The notes under the pieces are model-generated. The model was not told where the DNA came from. It worked only from the letters and a program-made list of their open reading frames with translations, and made no database searches. A stretch of 64,000 nt of DNA, from NCBI RefSeq assembly GCF_004011505.1, contig NZ_SAUN01000001.1, positions 9,761,501 through 9,825,500 of the forward strand. The letters run 5' to 3'. A program made the translations under genes and the position numbers. Positions 47,766-56,652 of this stretch are shown one piece after another. Each line of letters starts with the position of its first letter. Positions within the stretch are counted from its first letter, which is position 1. The DNA is from Nonomuraea polychroma. Its GTDB lineage: Bacteria > Actinomycetota > Actinomycetes > Streptosporangiales > Streptosporangiaceae.

Positions 47766-48755
47766 GTGCTGCGATTGACGCGCTATGCCCAGGGCGGCGG
47801 CTGCGCCTGCAAGATCCCGGCCGGCGAGCTCGAGAACGTGCTCGCCGGCTTCGGCCTGACGCCGCCCAAGGATCCGCTGGGGGAGCTCCTGGTCGGAACG
47901 GAGACCGGTGACGACGCGGCAGTCGTCCGTATCGAGGGCGACACCGCGATCGTGAGCACTGCCGACTTCTTCACACCGGTCGTCGACGATGCCTACGACT
48001 GGGGCCGGATCGCCGCCGCCAACGCGCTCTCCGACGTCTACGCCATGGGAGGCCGGCCTCTCGTCGCGCTCAACTTGCTGTGCTGGCCTCGGGAGAACCT
48101 GCCGTACGAGATCGCCAGAGAGGTCCTGAGGGGCGGTGCGGACGTCGCGCGACAGGCCGGGTGCCACCTGGCCGGCGGCCACAGTGTGAACGGTGCGGAG
48201 CCCATGTACGGCATGGCCGTCACCGGCCTGGCCGATCCCGCGCGGCTGATGCGCAACAACGCAGGCCGCCCCGGGCTGCCGCTGTCGCTGACCAAGCCCA
48301 TCGGCTCCGGCGTGCTGAACAACCGGCACAAGGCCACCGGAGAGGTGTTCCCGCAAGCGATCGACATCATGACCCGGCTCAACGCCGACGCCGGCCGGGC
48401 GGCTCTCGAGGCCGGTGTGCGGTGCGCCACCGACGTCACCGGCTTCGGCCTCCTGGGTCACCTGTACAAGCTGGCCCGGAGCTCGGATGTCACCGCGGTG
48501 CTCGACGCGAGGGTCGTACCCCTGATGGAAGGAGCCCGAGAGGCCGTGCGCGACGGCTACGTGCCGGGAGGCTCCCGCCGCAACCTGGAGTGGGTGGCCC
48601 CGCACACCGACATCGGGACGACGGATGAGGAGACGCTGCTCCTGCTCGCGGACGCGCAGACCTCCGGCGGCCTGCTGATCGCCGGAGAGATCCCGGGCGC
48701 CCCTGTGATCGGAGAGCTGATCCCCCGCAATCGCCACACCATCATGATCCGCTGA
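47766..48755 (+). CDS. selD: selenide, water dikinase (selenophosphate synthetase)
   Basis: 329 residues. It makes monoselenophosphate from selenide and ATP for selenocysteine or selenouridine formation. The catalytic glycine-rich motif is YAQGGGCACK, with Cys13 where other species have Cys or Sec, followed by the essential Lys16. GDDAAVV, TADFFTPVVDDAYDWGRIAAANALSDVYAMGG, AGGHSVNGAEPMYGMAVTG and CATDVTGFGLLGHL are the ATP/Mg blocks. The GTG at 47766 matches the family start; a TTG at 47703 would add a poorly conserved extension. No selA, selB, tRNA-Sec or selenouridine synthase is in the window. Confidence 0.94.
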   Translation: MLRLTRYAQGGGCACKIPAGELENVLAGFGLTPPKDPLGELLVGTETGDDAAVVRIEGDTAIVSTADFFTPVVDDAYDWGRIAAANALSDVYAMGGRPLVALNLLCWPRENLPYEIAREVLRGGADVARQAGCHLAGGHSVNGAEPMYGMAVTGLADPARLMRNNAGRPGLPLSLTKPIGSGVLNNRHKATGEVFPQAIDIMTRLNADAGRAALEAGVRCATDVTGFGLLGHLYKLARSSDVTAVLDARVVPLMEGAREAVRDGYVPGGSRRNLEWVAPHTDIGTTDEETLLLLADAQTSGGLLIAGEIPGAPVIGELIPRNRHTIMIR

Positions 48756-48775
48756 ACGCGCAGGATCTCATTCCC

Positions 48776-49066
48776 TCACTTGGTGTGGATTCCCTTGCGC
48801 CTGCGCATCAGGTCTTGAACGCGCATGAAGACGATGAGGCACCAGCCCAGGATGACGACGAGTTGCCCCACCCACCACCACGAGCCCAGGTTCCAGCCGA
48901 ACAACCACTCGAAGTCGGTGGTGTGCCTTCCCTCGATCAGCCTGCGTGTATGGCCGACGATGACGATCAGGCCGAAGCCGATCACGACCACGTTGATCCA
49001 GACGGGAAGTGACCTCGGGCGATGCGGGGGACCGAGGCCACGCGTGTGGTCGAGATCGTCTGCCAT
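48776..49066 (-). CDS. two-TM small membrane protein
   Basis: 96 residues. TM1 at ~22-40 (VWINVVVIGFGLIVIVGHT), a Trp-rich loop (FEWLFGWNLGSWWWVGQ), TM2 at ~66-82 and a basic tail. Not recognised. It is convergent with selD with 20 bp between. CAGAGT 6 nt before its ATG suggests a leaderless start. Confidence 0.7.
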   Translation of the reverse strand: MADDLDHTRGLGPPHRPRSLPVWINVVVIGFGLIVIVGHTRRLIEGRHTTDFEWLFGWNLGSWWWVGQLVVILGWCLIVFMRVQDLMRRRKGIHTK

Positions 49067-49217
49067 GGAACAACTCTGACACGTACGGGATCACCTGAGA
49101 ATCCGTGAGGCCATGGTGACGCCTTGGAGATATGTTGCAGTTATCGTTTTACGCATTGCCATGCACGTTGTACTTTACCTCCTGTCGCACATCGAACCCA
49201 GCAGAGGAGACAACCGC

Positions 49218-49829
49218 ATGATCAAGGTCGCCATCGTCGTCGGCAGCACCCGTCCCAGCCGCAGGACCGAGGTCGCCGCCCGCTGGGTTGCCGAGGTCGC
49301 CGCCCGGCACCCGGCCACCACGTCCGGCCAGGCCGCCTTCGAGCTCGTGGACCTGGCCGACTACGAGCTGCCGATGCTCGACGAGCCCGCGCCCGCGCTG
49401 TTCGGCGACTACCGCAACGAGCACACCGCCCGATGGGCAGGCACCGTCGGCTCGTTCGACGGATTCGTCTTCGTCACCCCGGAGTACAACCACTCTGCCC
49501 CCGCCGCGCTGAAGAACGCGATCGACTTCCTGTACGCCGAGTGGAACAACAGGGCGGCCGGCTTCGTGAGCCACGGCGTGCACGGCGGCACCCGTGCCGT
49601 GGAGCACCTCAGGCTCACCATGACCGAACTGCAGGTCGCCAACGTGCGCACGCAGGTCGTGCTGTCGGCGTTCACCGACTTCGAGATCACTGACCCGACG
49701 GAGCCCGGCGTCATCGCTCCGGGGCCGCACCAGGAGTTGACGTTGATGGAGTTGCTCGACGAGGTCATCGCCTGGTCGCGGGCGCTCAAGCCGCTGCGCG
49801 AGGGAGCCTCGACGGGCGCCCGCGCCTGA
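49218..49829 (+). CDS. NADPH-dependent FMN reductase
   Basis: 203 residues, flavodoxin-like. The FMN-phosphate loop GSTRPSRRTEVAARW and the second FMN block FVTPEYNHSAPAALKNAIDFL are conserved, followed by GVHGGTRAVEHLR. It reduces FMN or quinone-like substrates with NAD(P)H. AGAGGAGA lies ~7 nt before the ATG. The ~150 bp upstream are unusually AT-rich for this genome and probably contain the promoter. A longer in-frame start at 49113 has no support. Confidence 0.9.
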   Translation: MIKVAIVVGSTRPSRRTEVAARWVAEVAARHPATTSGQAAFELVDLADYELPMLDEPAPALFGDYRNEHTARWAGTVGSFDGFVFVTPEYNHSAPAALKNAIDFLYAEWNNRAAGFVSHGVHGGTRAVEHLRLTMTELQVANVRTQVVLSAFTDFEITDPTEPGVIAPGPHQELTLMELLDEVIAWSRALKPLREGASTGARA

Positions 49830-49963
49830 CTCGTCGAAGAGAAAGGAGCCGATCCCACAGGTCAAGGTGACCGGCCCGGGGGTGGCTGCTCCACAAGGTC
49901 CTGAGCGAGCGCTCTTTGGGAGATGGGCTGCTTTCGGGATCTGTGATCGTTATTGTGCCGATC

Positions 49964-50095
49964 GTGACCGAGATGGGCGGGGGGCTGCTGAGTGAGCGTT
50001 ACCGGCTGGTCGAGGGGATCGGGGCCGGCGGCATGGGGCGCGTCTGGCGGGGCCGGGACGAGTTCCCAACGTTGCCCCCAAGGTCGGATCGTTAA
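49964..50095 (+). pseudogene. 5' fragment of a Ser/Thr protein kinase gene
   Basis: 43 codons from a GTG. LLSERYRLVEGIGAGGMG then RVWRGRDE is the N-terminal start and glycine-rich loop (G-x-G-x-x-G) of actinobacterial PknB-type kinases. After RDE, where relatives continue with ...VAVKEV (the catalytic Lys), the frame reads FPTLPPRSDR and stops. The break at about 50062 removes the whole catalytic core, so this is a truncated remnant at the left edge of the accessory region. Confidence 0.75.
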
Positions 50096-50264
50096 CGGTC
50101 GCTGATGGCCGGTACAAGGCAGCCAGGGGACCCTGTTCGCGAGGACGTGGTTCGCTGCTGCCCACGTGTGCGCACTGGCCCGCCGAGATGATGACCGAAC
50201 GGGGAAAGACCTTGCCTGCCTTGAGGGAAAGCGCTTACCGTTCATGGGTCCGGAAGGAGCCCAT

Positions 50265-51983
50265 GTGGGAATGCTGGTCCGAGTCGTGCAGGACCGATTA
50301 CGGCTGCTCCAGCTACTGTCGGCCTCGCACGCCGCGGTACTTGGGACGATCAGCGTCTGCCTCGCCGCGCTGCCGACGCTTCTCGCGGTGGTCAGCGGCT
50401 GGCTGATCACGCGGATGGCCGCGGGCGAGGCGAGGGCGGCCCTGGGGGCACTCGCCGCACTCCTGGTCGTGGAAGGGATCGCGGTCGCGGCGATGGAGGC
50501 CTTCCGTCAGGTGGCCGCCACGCGAGTGGACGGCGCGATACGCCGCCGGCTCCGCGCCACGGCGGCCGCTTCCAGAGGGATCGCGCATCTGGAGGATCCC
50601 GCCTATGCGGACGATCTGTCCCGTGCCTCGAACTTGGGCGGATGGCAGCACCTCTCCGCAGGTGCCGCTGCGGTGGCCCAGGTGGTGCTCATGTCCAGGA
50701 CGACCGGGGCCGTCCTCGCGGCCGGGGTGCTGGCCCTCTATTCGCCCCTCACGGCGGTCGCTCTGCTGGCCGCGGCGCTGACCGTTCGCTCCATCGTTCG
50801 GCGCCAGCTTCTCCGCCTCCATGAGGTGGTGTACATCCAGGCGCGGCCCTGGCGGCAGACCGACTATTGGTCGGAGGTGAGCGCGGGCGGCGAGGCAGGC
50901 AAGGAGGTCCGCGTCTTCGGCCTCGCGGCCTGGGCGGTGAGGCGGCGTACCGCCCAGGCCAGGCACCTGGCGTCGGTGATCTGGCAGACCCGCCGTGAGA
51001 TCCTCATCCACCAGCGGATGGCGTTCCTGCTGTCGTTCGGCGCGGTCCTGCTCGCCTTCCTCCTTCTCGGCCTCGCCGTCCAGCAGGGTCGCATGACGCA
51101 GGGCGACCTGGTCACCTGCCTGGTGGCCTCCTTCGCCGTGCTCGGCATCACCGCGATCGGTATGGAGGAGTACGAGATCGAGACCGGACTCGGCGCTGTC
51201 CGGGCGATGGATTCCCTCGCCGCCCGCACACCCCCGCAGCCGGTCCCCCCGGAACCCGGTGCGGGAGTTCGGCTCGAGAACGTGTCCTTCGCCTACCCGA
51301 CCACCGGCAAGATCCTGGACGGTTTGAATCTGCGGATCGAGCCCGGTGAGGTCCTGGCCATCGTCGGCGACAACGGCGCGGGCAAGACCACGATGATCAA
51401 ACTGATGGCCGGCCTGTACGAGCCGGACGAGGGCCGCGTCATTTCCGACCCGAGCCGGATGGCCGTGATGTTTCAGGACTTCAACCGATACCCGCTGACC
51501 GTGGCCGACAACGTCGCCATGGGCGCCCCCGAACGCCGCGACGACCGGGAGGGAATCGAAAGGGCCCTGCAACGGGCGGGATGGAACGCCGGCAGCCTGC
51601 CGCACGGGATCGAGACCGTGGTCAGCCGCGAGGTGCACGACGGCGTGGACCTGTCCGGCGGCCAGTGGCAGCGTCTCGCGCTGGCCCGCATCTTCTTCGC
51701 CGTGGGCCACGGCCGCAACCTGATCATCCTGGACGAGCCCACCGCGCACCTGGACGTCCGTGCGGAGGCCGACTTCAACCGGGATGTCGTCTCCGGAGTG
51801 GAGGGCGCCACCATCGTGCTGATTTCGCACCGGCTCTCGACGGTACGGCAGGCAGACCGGATCGTCGTCATGCGTGGCGGTTCGATTCTCGAAGAGGGCG
51901 ACCACGATGCCTTGATGGCGGCGAACGGCCACTACGCCCGCATGTTCGAGCTCCAGGCGTCCCGATTCGTGGAGAACGGATGA
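50265..51983 (+). CDS. ABC exporter half (TMD-NBD fusion), first of pair
   Basis: 572 residues. Six-helix exporter membrane domain (~1-330), then a nucleotide-binding domain: Walker A GDNGAGKTTM, Q-loop FQDFNRYP, signature LSGGQWQR, Walker B LIILDEPTAHLD, H-loop ISHRLSTV. All catalytic residues are present. The GTG at 50265 is 5 nt after GGAAGGAG; an ATG at 50271 is possible. It overlaps the second half-transporter gene (ATGA), so the two probably form a heterodimer. The substrate is unknown; such pairs often export peptides or lipids. Confidence 0.9.
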   Translation: MGMLVRVVQDRLRLLQLLSASHAAVLGTISVCLAALPTLLAVVSGWLITRMAAGEARAALGALAALLVVEGIAVAAMEAFRQVAATRVDGAIRRRLRATAAASRGIAHLEDPAYADDLSRASNLGGWQHLSAGAAAVAQVVLMSRTTGAVLAAGVLALYSPLTAVALLAAALTVRSIVRRQLLRLHEVVYIQARPWRQTDYWSEVSAGGEAGKEVRVFGLAAWAVRRRTAQARHLASVIWQTRREILIHQRMAFLLSFGAVLLAFLLLGLAVQQGRMTQGDLVTCLVASFAVLGITAIGMEEYEIETGLGAVRAMDSLAARTPPQPVPPEPGAGVRLENVSFAYPTTGKILDGLNLRIEPGEVLAIVGDNGAGKTTMIKLMAGLYEPDEGRVISDPSRMAVMFQDFNRYPLTVADNVAMGAPERRDDREGIERALQRAGWNAGSLPHGIETVVSREVHDGVDLSGGQWQRLALARIFFAVGHGRNLIILDEPTAHLDVRAEADFNRDVVSGVEGATIVLISHRLSTVRQADRIVVMRGGSILEEGDHDALMAANGHYARMFELQASRFVENG

Positions 51984-53728
51984 AAGTTCTCAGGCGCACC
52001 CTCCGGCTCACGTGGCAGGCAAGCCCGTGGATCACCCTGCTGGTCGCCGCGCTCGTGGCGTTCCAATCGGTGGCCGTTGCCCTCCTCGCGCAGAGTCAAC
52101 GCTGGCTGGTCGACGCGGCCGGCCTGGGCACCGTCGGTGGTCTGCTGGCGGCGGCCGCTCTCGGCGCGGTGGCCTACACCGCCTCCACCGCGGGCCGGAC
52201 GGTTCTGCACAGCCTCGCCCTCGAACTGGTCCTTCGGGTCGACATCCTGGTCAACGACGAGATCCTCGGTCTGGTCGCGGGCCTGCCCGGCGTCGAGCAC
52301 CTCGAACATCCCGAGCATCTGGACCGCATCTTCCTGCTCCGCCGCGGCTCCCGGACCCTGGCCCAGCTGGCGTTCGGCCTGTCGGCGACCGTGGCCGGGG
52401 TCATCAGCATCGCACTGTCGGTCTGGCTGCTCGTCGCGGTCGATCCCCGGCTGGCCCTGCTCGCGCCGCTGGCTCTGCTGCCGCTGTGGATCAACTCTCG
52501 GACGCTGCGCGGGTTGCGTGACGCGGAGAAGGAGGCAGCCCGGCACGGCCGCCTGGAAGAGATGCTGCACCGGATGTGCACCGACGCGGGCACCGCGAAG
52601 GAACTGCGCGTCAGTGGTGCGCACGCGGCGATCGACGAGGAGGCCGCCAAGGCCTGGGACCGGTACGCCACGCTGATCTCCCGGGCGCGGGTGCGGGCCA
52701 GTAGCTGGAACGCCCTCGGCTGGATCTGTTTCAGCGCCGGGTATCTCCTGGTCCTGGCCCTCACTGCGGATCTGGCCGCCCGCGGCCTGGCGACCCTCGG
52801 TGACGCGGTCCTGGTTCTGGTCCTGGGCGCACGGCTGCGCGGGCAGATCCAGGAGGTGGTCGAGCAGATCGGCCGGGTCATCCACACCGGGCAGGTCACC
52901 GAGCACTACACGTGGCTCCACGACTACGCCGCCGCACATGGCCCGAAAGGCGACAAGCAGCCCGTAAGCGGCGGCATCACTTTCGAGAACGTGACCTTCG
53001 CCTATCCCGGTTCGAAGGCCCCGGTCCTCCGCGACGTGAGCTTCCACCTGCGTCGGGGCAGTGTCGTCGCTCTGGTCGGCGTGAACGGCGCGGGCAAGAC
53101 CACACTGGTCAAGCTCCTCACCGGCATGTATGAGCCGGCATCAGGCACGATCAAGGTGGATGGCCAGGACCTGGCCGCGACGGACCTGGCCGCCTGGCGG
53201 CAGCGCACCACCGCCGCGTTCCAGGACTTCGTCAAGTTCCAGCTTCCGGTACGGCATGCGGTCGGCATCGGCAGCCTGCCCCGGATGGATCACGTCGAGG
53301 AGGCGATCCACGCGGCGGGAGCCGACTTCGTGGAGCGGCTGCCCAACGGCGTGGACACCCAGCTGGGATCCCTCTTCGACGGCGTGGACCTGTCCCAGGG
53401 CCAGTGGCAGCGCCTGGCTCTCGCCCGCGCTCTCATGCGGGACAAGCCCGAGGTTCTGATCCTCGACGAGCCCACCGCCGCCCTTGACCCGGCCGCCGAA
53501 CACGACCTCTACGAGCGCTTCACCACGACGACCGGGACGGTCGGTGAAGGGATCACCGTCCTGGTCTCGCACCGTTTCTCCACCGTGCGCATGGCCGACC
53601 ACATCATCGTCGTGGCCGACGGCACCATCGCCGAGCAGGGCTCCCACGAGGAACTGATGGCCCGAAACGGCCCGTACGCCCAGCTTTTCCGCATTCAGGC
53701 GGCTGCCTACAGCGGAGACAACTGCTGA
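51980..53728 (+). CDS. ABC exporter half (TMD-NBD fusion), second of pair
   Basis: 582 residues. Membrane domain ~1-345, NBD with Walker A GVNGAGKTTL, Q-loop FQDFVKFQ, signature LSQGQWQR (Gln instead of the second-position Gly), Walker B VLILDEPTAALDP and H-loop VSHRFSTV. It starts inside the stop of the previous gene (ATGA, 51980-51983). Catalytic residues look intact, apart from the signature change. No leader-peptidase domain or precursor peptide gene is visible nearby. Confidence 0.9.
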   Translation: MKVLRRTLRLTWQASPWITLLVAALVAFQSVAVALLAQSQRWLVDAAGLGTVGGLLAAAALGAVAYTASTAGRTVLHSLALELVLRVDILVNDEILGLVAGLPGVEHLEHPEHLDRIFLLRRGSRTLAQLAFGLSATVAGVISIALSVWLLVAVDPRLALLAPLALLPLWINSRTLRGLRDAEKEAARHGRLEEMLHRMCTDAGTAKELRVSGAHAAIDEEAAKAWDRYATLISRARVRASSWNALGWICFSAGYLLVLALTADLAARGLATLGDAVLVLVLGARLRGQIQEVVEQIGRVIHTGQVTEHYTWLHDYAAAHGPKGDKQPVSGGITFENVTFAYPGSKAPVLRDVSFHLRRGSVVALVGVNGAGKTTLVKLLTGMYEPASGTIKVDGQDLAATDLAAWRQRTTAAFQDFVKFQLPVRHAVGIGSLPRMDHVEEAIHAAGADFVERLPNGVDTQLGSLFDGVDLSQGQWQRLALARALMRDKPEVLILDEPTAALDPAAEHDLYERFTTTTGTVGEGITVLVSHRFSTVRMADHIIVVADGTIAEQGSHEELMARNGPYAQLFRIQAAAYSGDNC

Positions 53729-53872
53729 ATGTGATATTGACCTCGGGCCTTCGACGTGCCTGTTGTCGGGCGCGGCAAGGCTGTGCGGGCCGGCCGACGC
53801 GAGCCTGGGTGCAGCGCTCCCAGGACGACCGCAGCCTTCTCCCGCATCCCGCCCTCGCGGAGGGTAGGGCGC

Positions 53873-54703
53873 ATGAGAGACGCGCCCACCGTGTTCACCT
53901 CCGTATCGAAGTCCGGCCGCGGCTGGTGGATTCTGCTGCCGGCCGCGTTGGCCGTCGGCCTCGCGATCCATTCGGTACGCCCGCTCCCGACCGGCGAGCC
54001 CGCAGCCGGCACGGTCTCACGAGGAGCACAGCAGATGACAAGAAGCGATGCCTCCGATGCCGTGGTGGTCATCGACGCCACTGTCCACGTCACACCGTCA
54101 CAGACCGTACGCGGAGACCTGTGGGCCGAGGACGGAAGGATCACGCACGTCGGTCCACGCGGGAAGGAGTCCCCTCCGTCCCGGGCCCGGGTGATCGAGG
54201 CGGACGGCGCGTTCGTCGTTCCGCTGCTTGTGGACACCGCGGTGCACGCACGTCCTGAGGGCCAGCGCGGCGTCTACGACCTGACCCCCGGCAACCCGGC
54301 CACCTTCGCCGTCACACGAGAGCGCGTGAGCGAGTCACGGATCAGGCAGATGCTGGTCCTCCAGCCGCACGACCTGCTCGCCGTCGTCGTGTCAGGACAT
54401 GTCGAGGCATGGCAGGGCGAACCCACCCGTCCCGCTGGGACCCCCACCCCAGGTGAGGAGCTCCAGAGATGGCACGGAGTCTGGGTCGACTACTCGCGGG
54501 AGTTGGAACAGCACCTGCTCCCCGACGGCCGGTACACCGAGACACGCCACGGCCGGACCGATGCCTACACGGGCAGATACTGGGTCCACGACGACCGCAT
54601 CACCTACCTCGACGACACCGGGTTCTGGGCCTTTGGCGAGCTGACCGACGGAGTGCTCCACCACGCCGGGTTCGTCATGCACAAACGACCGACCGCCGGA
54701 TGA
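53873..54703 (+). CDS. membrane-anchored fusion: amidohydrolase-like N-domain plus Atu4866 domain
   Basis: 276 residues. TM helix at ~17-36. Residues ~60-125 resemble the small beta-domain that opens amidohydrolases (VVIDATVHVTPSQTVRGDLWAEDGRITHVGP), ending VPLLVDTAVHARP. There relatives have D-x-H-x-H; the first His is Ala here, so metal binding is doubtful, and the TIM barrel is missing. The C-terminal ~75 residues (WHGVWVDYSRELEQHLLPDGRYTETR...RYWVHDDRITYLDDTGFWAFGEL) are an Atu4866-type domain of unknown function. The ATG at 53873 follows GGAGGGTAGGG. Probably a remodelled protein rather than an active hydrolase. Confidence 0.7.
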   Translation: MRDAPTVFTSVSKSGRGWWILLPAALAVGLAIHSVRPLPTGEPAAGTVSRGAQQMTRSDASDAVVVIDATVHVTPSQTVRGDLWAEDGRITHVGPRGKESPPSRARVIEADGAFVVPLLVDTAVHARPEGQRGVYDLTPGNPATFAVTRERVSESRIRQMLVLQPHDLLAVVVSGHVEAWQGEPTRPAGTPTPGEELQRWHGVWVDYSRELEQHLLPDGRYTETRHGRTDAYTGRYWVHDDRITYLDDTGFWAFGELTDGVLHHAGFVMHKRPTAG

Positions 54704-54958
54704 CGGGGCTCTCGCGGTCGGCTTCGCCGATCTCAGCATGGGACTGGTGCCTGGATGAGCTCCGCGGACTGGTGCAGGCTCGCTGTCATGCACAACACCA
54801 TTCCCACCAACGAAGGTCGCCTTCATCACCGGGATCCTCAAGCAGCGAGGTGTTGATTCGGTACAGCGTGAAGGTCCCGTTGCGGGAGCTGTATGGCACC
54901 AACGCACCGGCCTGCCTATCCGCCTGAGCCGCCACTTCGTGCCGCGACCGAGGGTGCG

Positions 54959-55651
54959 TCAGTCGGCCAGCGCGAAGCCGGCCGCCGCCTCCGCGTGCAG
55001 CCGGGCGCTCGGCAGCACCGGGATGGCGGTGTCCTTCTCACTGATCAGGAGCTCGATCTCGGTGCAGCCGAGGATGACGCCTTCGGCGCCGTCGTCCGCG
55101 AGATCGGCGATGATCTGGGCGTACGCGTCTCTGGACGATTCCCGGATCACCCCGCGCACCAGCTCGTCGAAGATCACGCGATGGACCAGTTCCCGCTGCT
55201 CGGGCCGCGGGACGACCACGTCGAAGCCGTGGGCGGCCAGCCGATCCCGGTAGAAGGCCTGCTCCATGGTGAAGCAAGTGCCCAGCAGACCGACCTTGCG
55301 CATTCCCCTGGCGCGGGCCTCGGCGCCCACGGCGTCGGCGATGTGCAGCACGGGCACGCTGGCGGCCCGGGCCACGTCGTCGCTCACCCGGCTGAAGGTG
55401 TTGCTGCAGATGAGCAGGACCTCGGCGCCGAGCTCCTCCAGTTTCCTGCCCGCACCGGCCAGCAGCGTACTGACCTCGTCCCAGCGGTCGGCGAAGATGA
55501 GGTCCTCGACGGTCGTGTAGTCGACCGACCAGATGAGACTGTCGGCGGAATGGCTGCCGCCGAGTCGCTCGCGTACCCGCTGGTTGATGATCTGGTAGTA
55601 GATCACCGTCGATTCCCAGCTCAACCCGCCGATGAGACCGATAGTACGCAT
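54959..55651 (-). CDS. aspartate/glutamate racemase family protein
   Basis: 230 residues, two similar alpha/beta domains. The start MRTIGLIGGLSWESTVIYYQIIN is characteristic of the YgeA-type amino-acid racemase subfamily. The two catalytic cysteines are visible in LLICSNTFSRV and GVILGCTEIELLI. The residue after the first motif is Ser where relatives often have His. It racemises an acidic or broader set of amino acids in the cytoplasm. Transcribed toward the Atu4866 gene. A TetR gene lies upstream on the same strand. Confidence 0.88.
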   Translation of the reverse strand: MRTIGLIGGLSWESTVIYYQIINQRVRERLGGSHSADSLIWSVDYTTVEDLIFADRWDEVSTLLAGAGRKLEELGAEVLLICSNTFSRVSDDVARAASVPVLHIADAVGAEARARGMRKVGLLGTCFTMEQAFYRDRLAAHGFDVVVPRPEQRELVHRVIFDELVRGVIRESSRDAYAQIIADLADDGAEGVILGCTEIELLISEKDTAIPVLPSARLHAEAAAGFALAD

Positions 55652-55736
55652 GGAACTCCGTTTCGCCAGCTTGTGCGGGCAGGCTAGACGGAGTGCCTGC
55701 TCATTTCCGAGACCAAAAGCTGTTCAGTCGTCTGGG

Positions 55737-56351
55737 CTAGCGCTCTTCCGCTCCGCGCGGTGCCGACCCGTAGAGCGCATGGTCGACCAGGCGCTCGACG
55801 ATCGATTCGTCGAAGGGCACCCTGAGTACGAGCAGCCGGTGGTAGCAGGCGCCCCATAGCTGGTCCACGATGACGTCGAGGTCCGCGTCCTCGCGCAGCT
55901 GACCCTGCCGCTGAGCGATGCGCAGACGTTGCCGGGCGAGCTCGCGCCGGGGGAGCGCGTAACTTTCCGACCAAGCGTGAGCGAGGCTCTCGTCCATCTG
56001 GGCCGCGCCGACGAGCTCGGACACGGGCTTCTCCGCGCCTTCGTCCTTCAGCCAGCGGACGAACGCGCCGAGCTGAGTGATCAGATCGGCACGCACGTCA
56101 CCGGTATCGGGAAAGTCCAGCACCCGTCGGCTGTGGGCGAAGTACGCCTCGGCCGCGAGCGCACCCGGCGACGGCCACCACTTGTAGAGGGTCGTCTTGC
56201 TCGATCCCGCTTCCATCGCCACGCGGTCGAACGTGACCGCTTGCATGCCGTCTCGGAGCAGGATGCGCCCGGCCGCCGTGAGTACCGCAGCGCGCACCTC
56301 TGCGGCCGGCCGGCGACCTCGGCCGCGTCGGTCGGCAATGCTCTCGGACAT
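55737..56351 (-). CDS. TetR family transcriptional regulator
   Basis: 204 residues. HTH at ~17-60: VRAAVLTAAGRILLRDGMQAVTFDRVAMEAGSSKTTLYKWWPS. The C-terminal ligand domain (DESLAHAWSESYALPRRELARQRLRIA) matches the TetR_C_11-like type. The ATG at 56351 is 5 nt after GAGG. It is divergent from the SDR remnant, and two palindromes lie in the spacer. Its former target was probably that SDR gene. Confidence 0.92.
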   Translation of the reverse strand: MSESIADRRGRGRRPAAEVRAAVLTAAGRILLRDGMQAVTFDRVAMEAGSSKTTLYKWWPSPGALAAEAYFAHSRRVLDFPDTGDVRADLITQLGAFVRWLKDEGAEKPVSELVGAAQMDESLAHAWSESYALPRRELARQRLRIAQRQGQLREDADLDVIVDQLWGACYHRLLVLRVPFDESIVERLVDHALYGSAPRGAEER

Positions 56352-56364
56352 CGTCACCTCATTT

Positions 56365-56381
56365 ATGGACTATCCGTCCAT
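56365..56381. promoter_or_regulatory. palindrome 1 in TetR/SDR spacer
   Basis: ATGGAC-TATCC-GTCCAT, a perfect 6-bp dyad with 5-bp spacer, 14 bp upstream of the tetR start codon. Candidate TetR autoregulatory site. Confidence 0.5.
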
Positions 56382-56400
56382 TTCCGTGTACCGTCATATG

Positions 56401-56415
56401 TGAACGACTCGTTCA
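56401..56415. promoter_or_regulatory. palindrome 2 in TetR/SDR spacer
   Basis: TGAACGA-C-TCGTTCA, a perfect 7-bp dyad around one base, 22 bp upstream of the SDR remnant start. Its sequence differs from palindrome 1, so one site may be for another factor. Confidence 0.55.
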
Positions 56416-56436
56416 TATCCTATCGGAGGCGCTGAC

Positions 56437-56652
56437 ATGCTGGACAAGGCTGAGCGTGTCGCGGTGCCCCGCGCCGGGGGGCCGCGCGGCCGGCACATCA
56501 CGGTCAACGCCGTCGCGCCCGGCCCCACCGCGACGCCCCCGTTCTTGGAGGGCAAGAGCCAGGAGGCGGTCGACCAGATCGCCTCGATGAACCCGATGGG
56601 ACGGCTCGGCACCCCGGAGGACATCGCCGAGACGCTGGAGCTCAAGCGATGA
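56437..56652 (+). pseudogene. internally deleted short-chain dehydrogenase gene
   Basis: It keeps a good start (GGAGG 7 nt before ATG, MLDKAERVAV). It then jumps to the SDR C-terminal region RGRHITVNAVAPGPTATPPF, LEGKSQEAVDQIASMNPMGR and LGTPEDIAET, and ends ELKR. Missing are the TGxxxGIG cofactor motif, the Ser-Tyr-Lys catalytic residues (~150 codons) and the last ~25 residues. A 71-codon open frame is left, whose stop overlaps the PQQ dehydrogenase start (ATGA). It may now serve only as a translational leader for that gene. Confidence 0.8.

Noticed and set aside
54800..54927. TKVAFITG motif resembling an SDR N-terminus
   Set aside because: Only eight residues match; the frame then reads ILKQRGVDSVQREG without the GxxxGIG glycine pattern. 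Too short to link to the SDR remnant at 56437.
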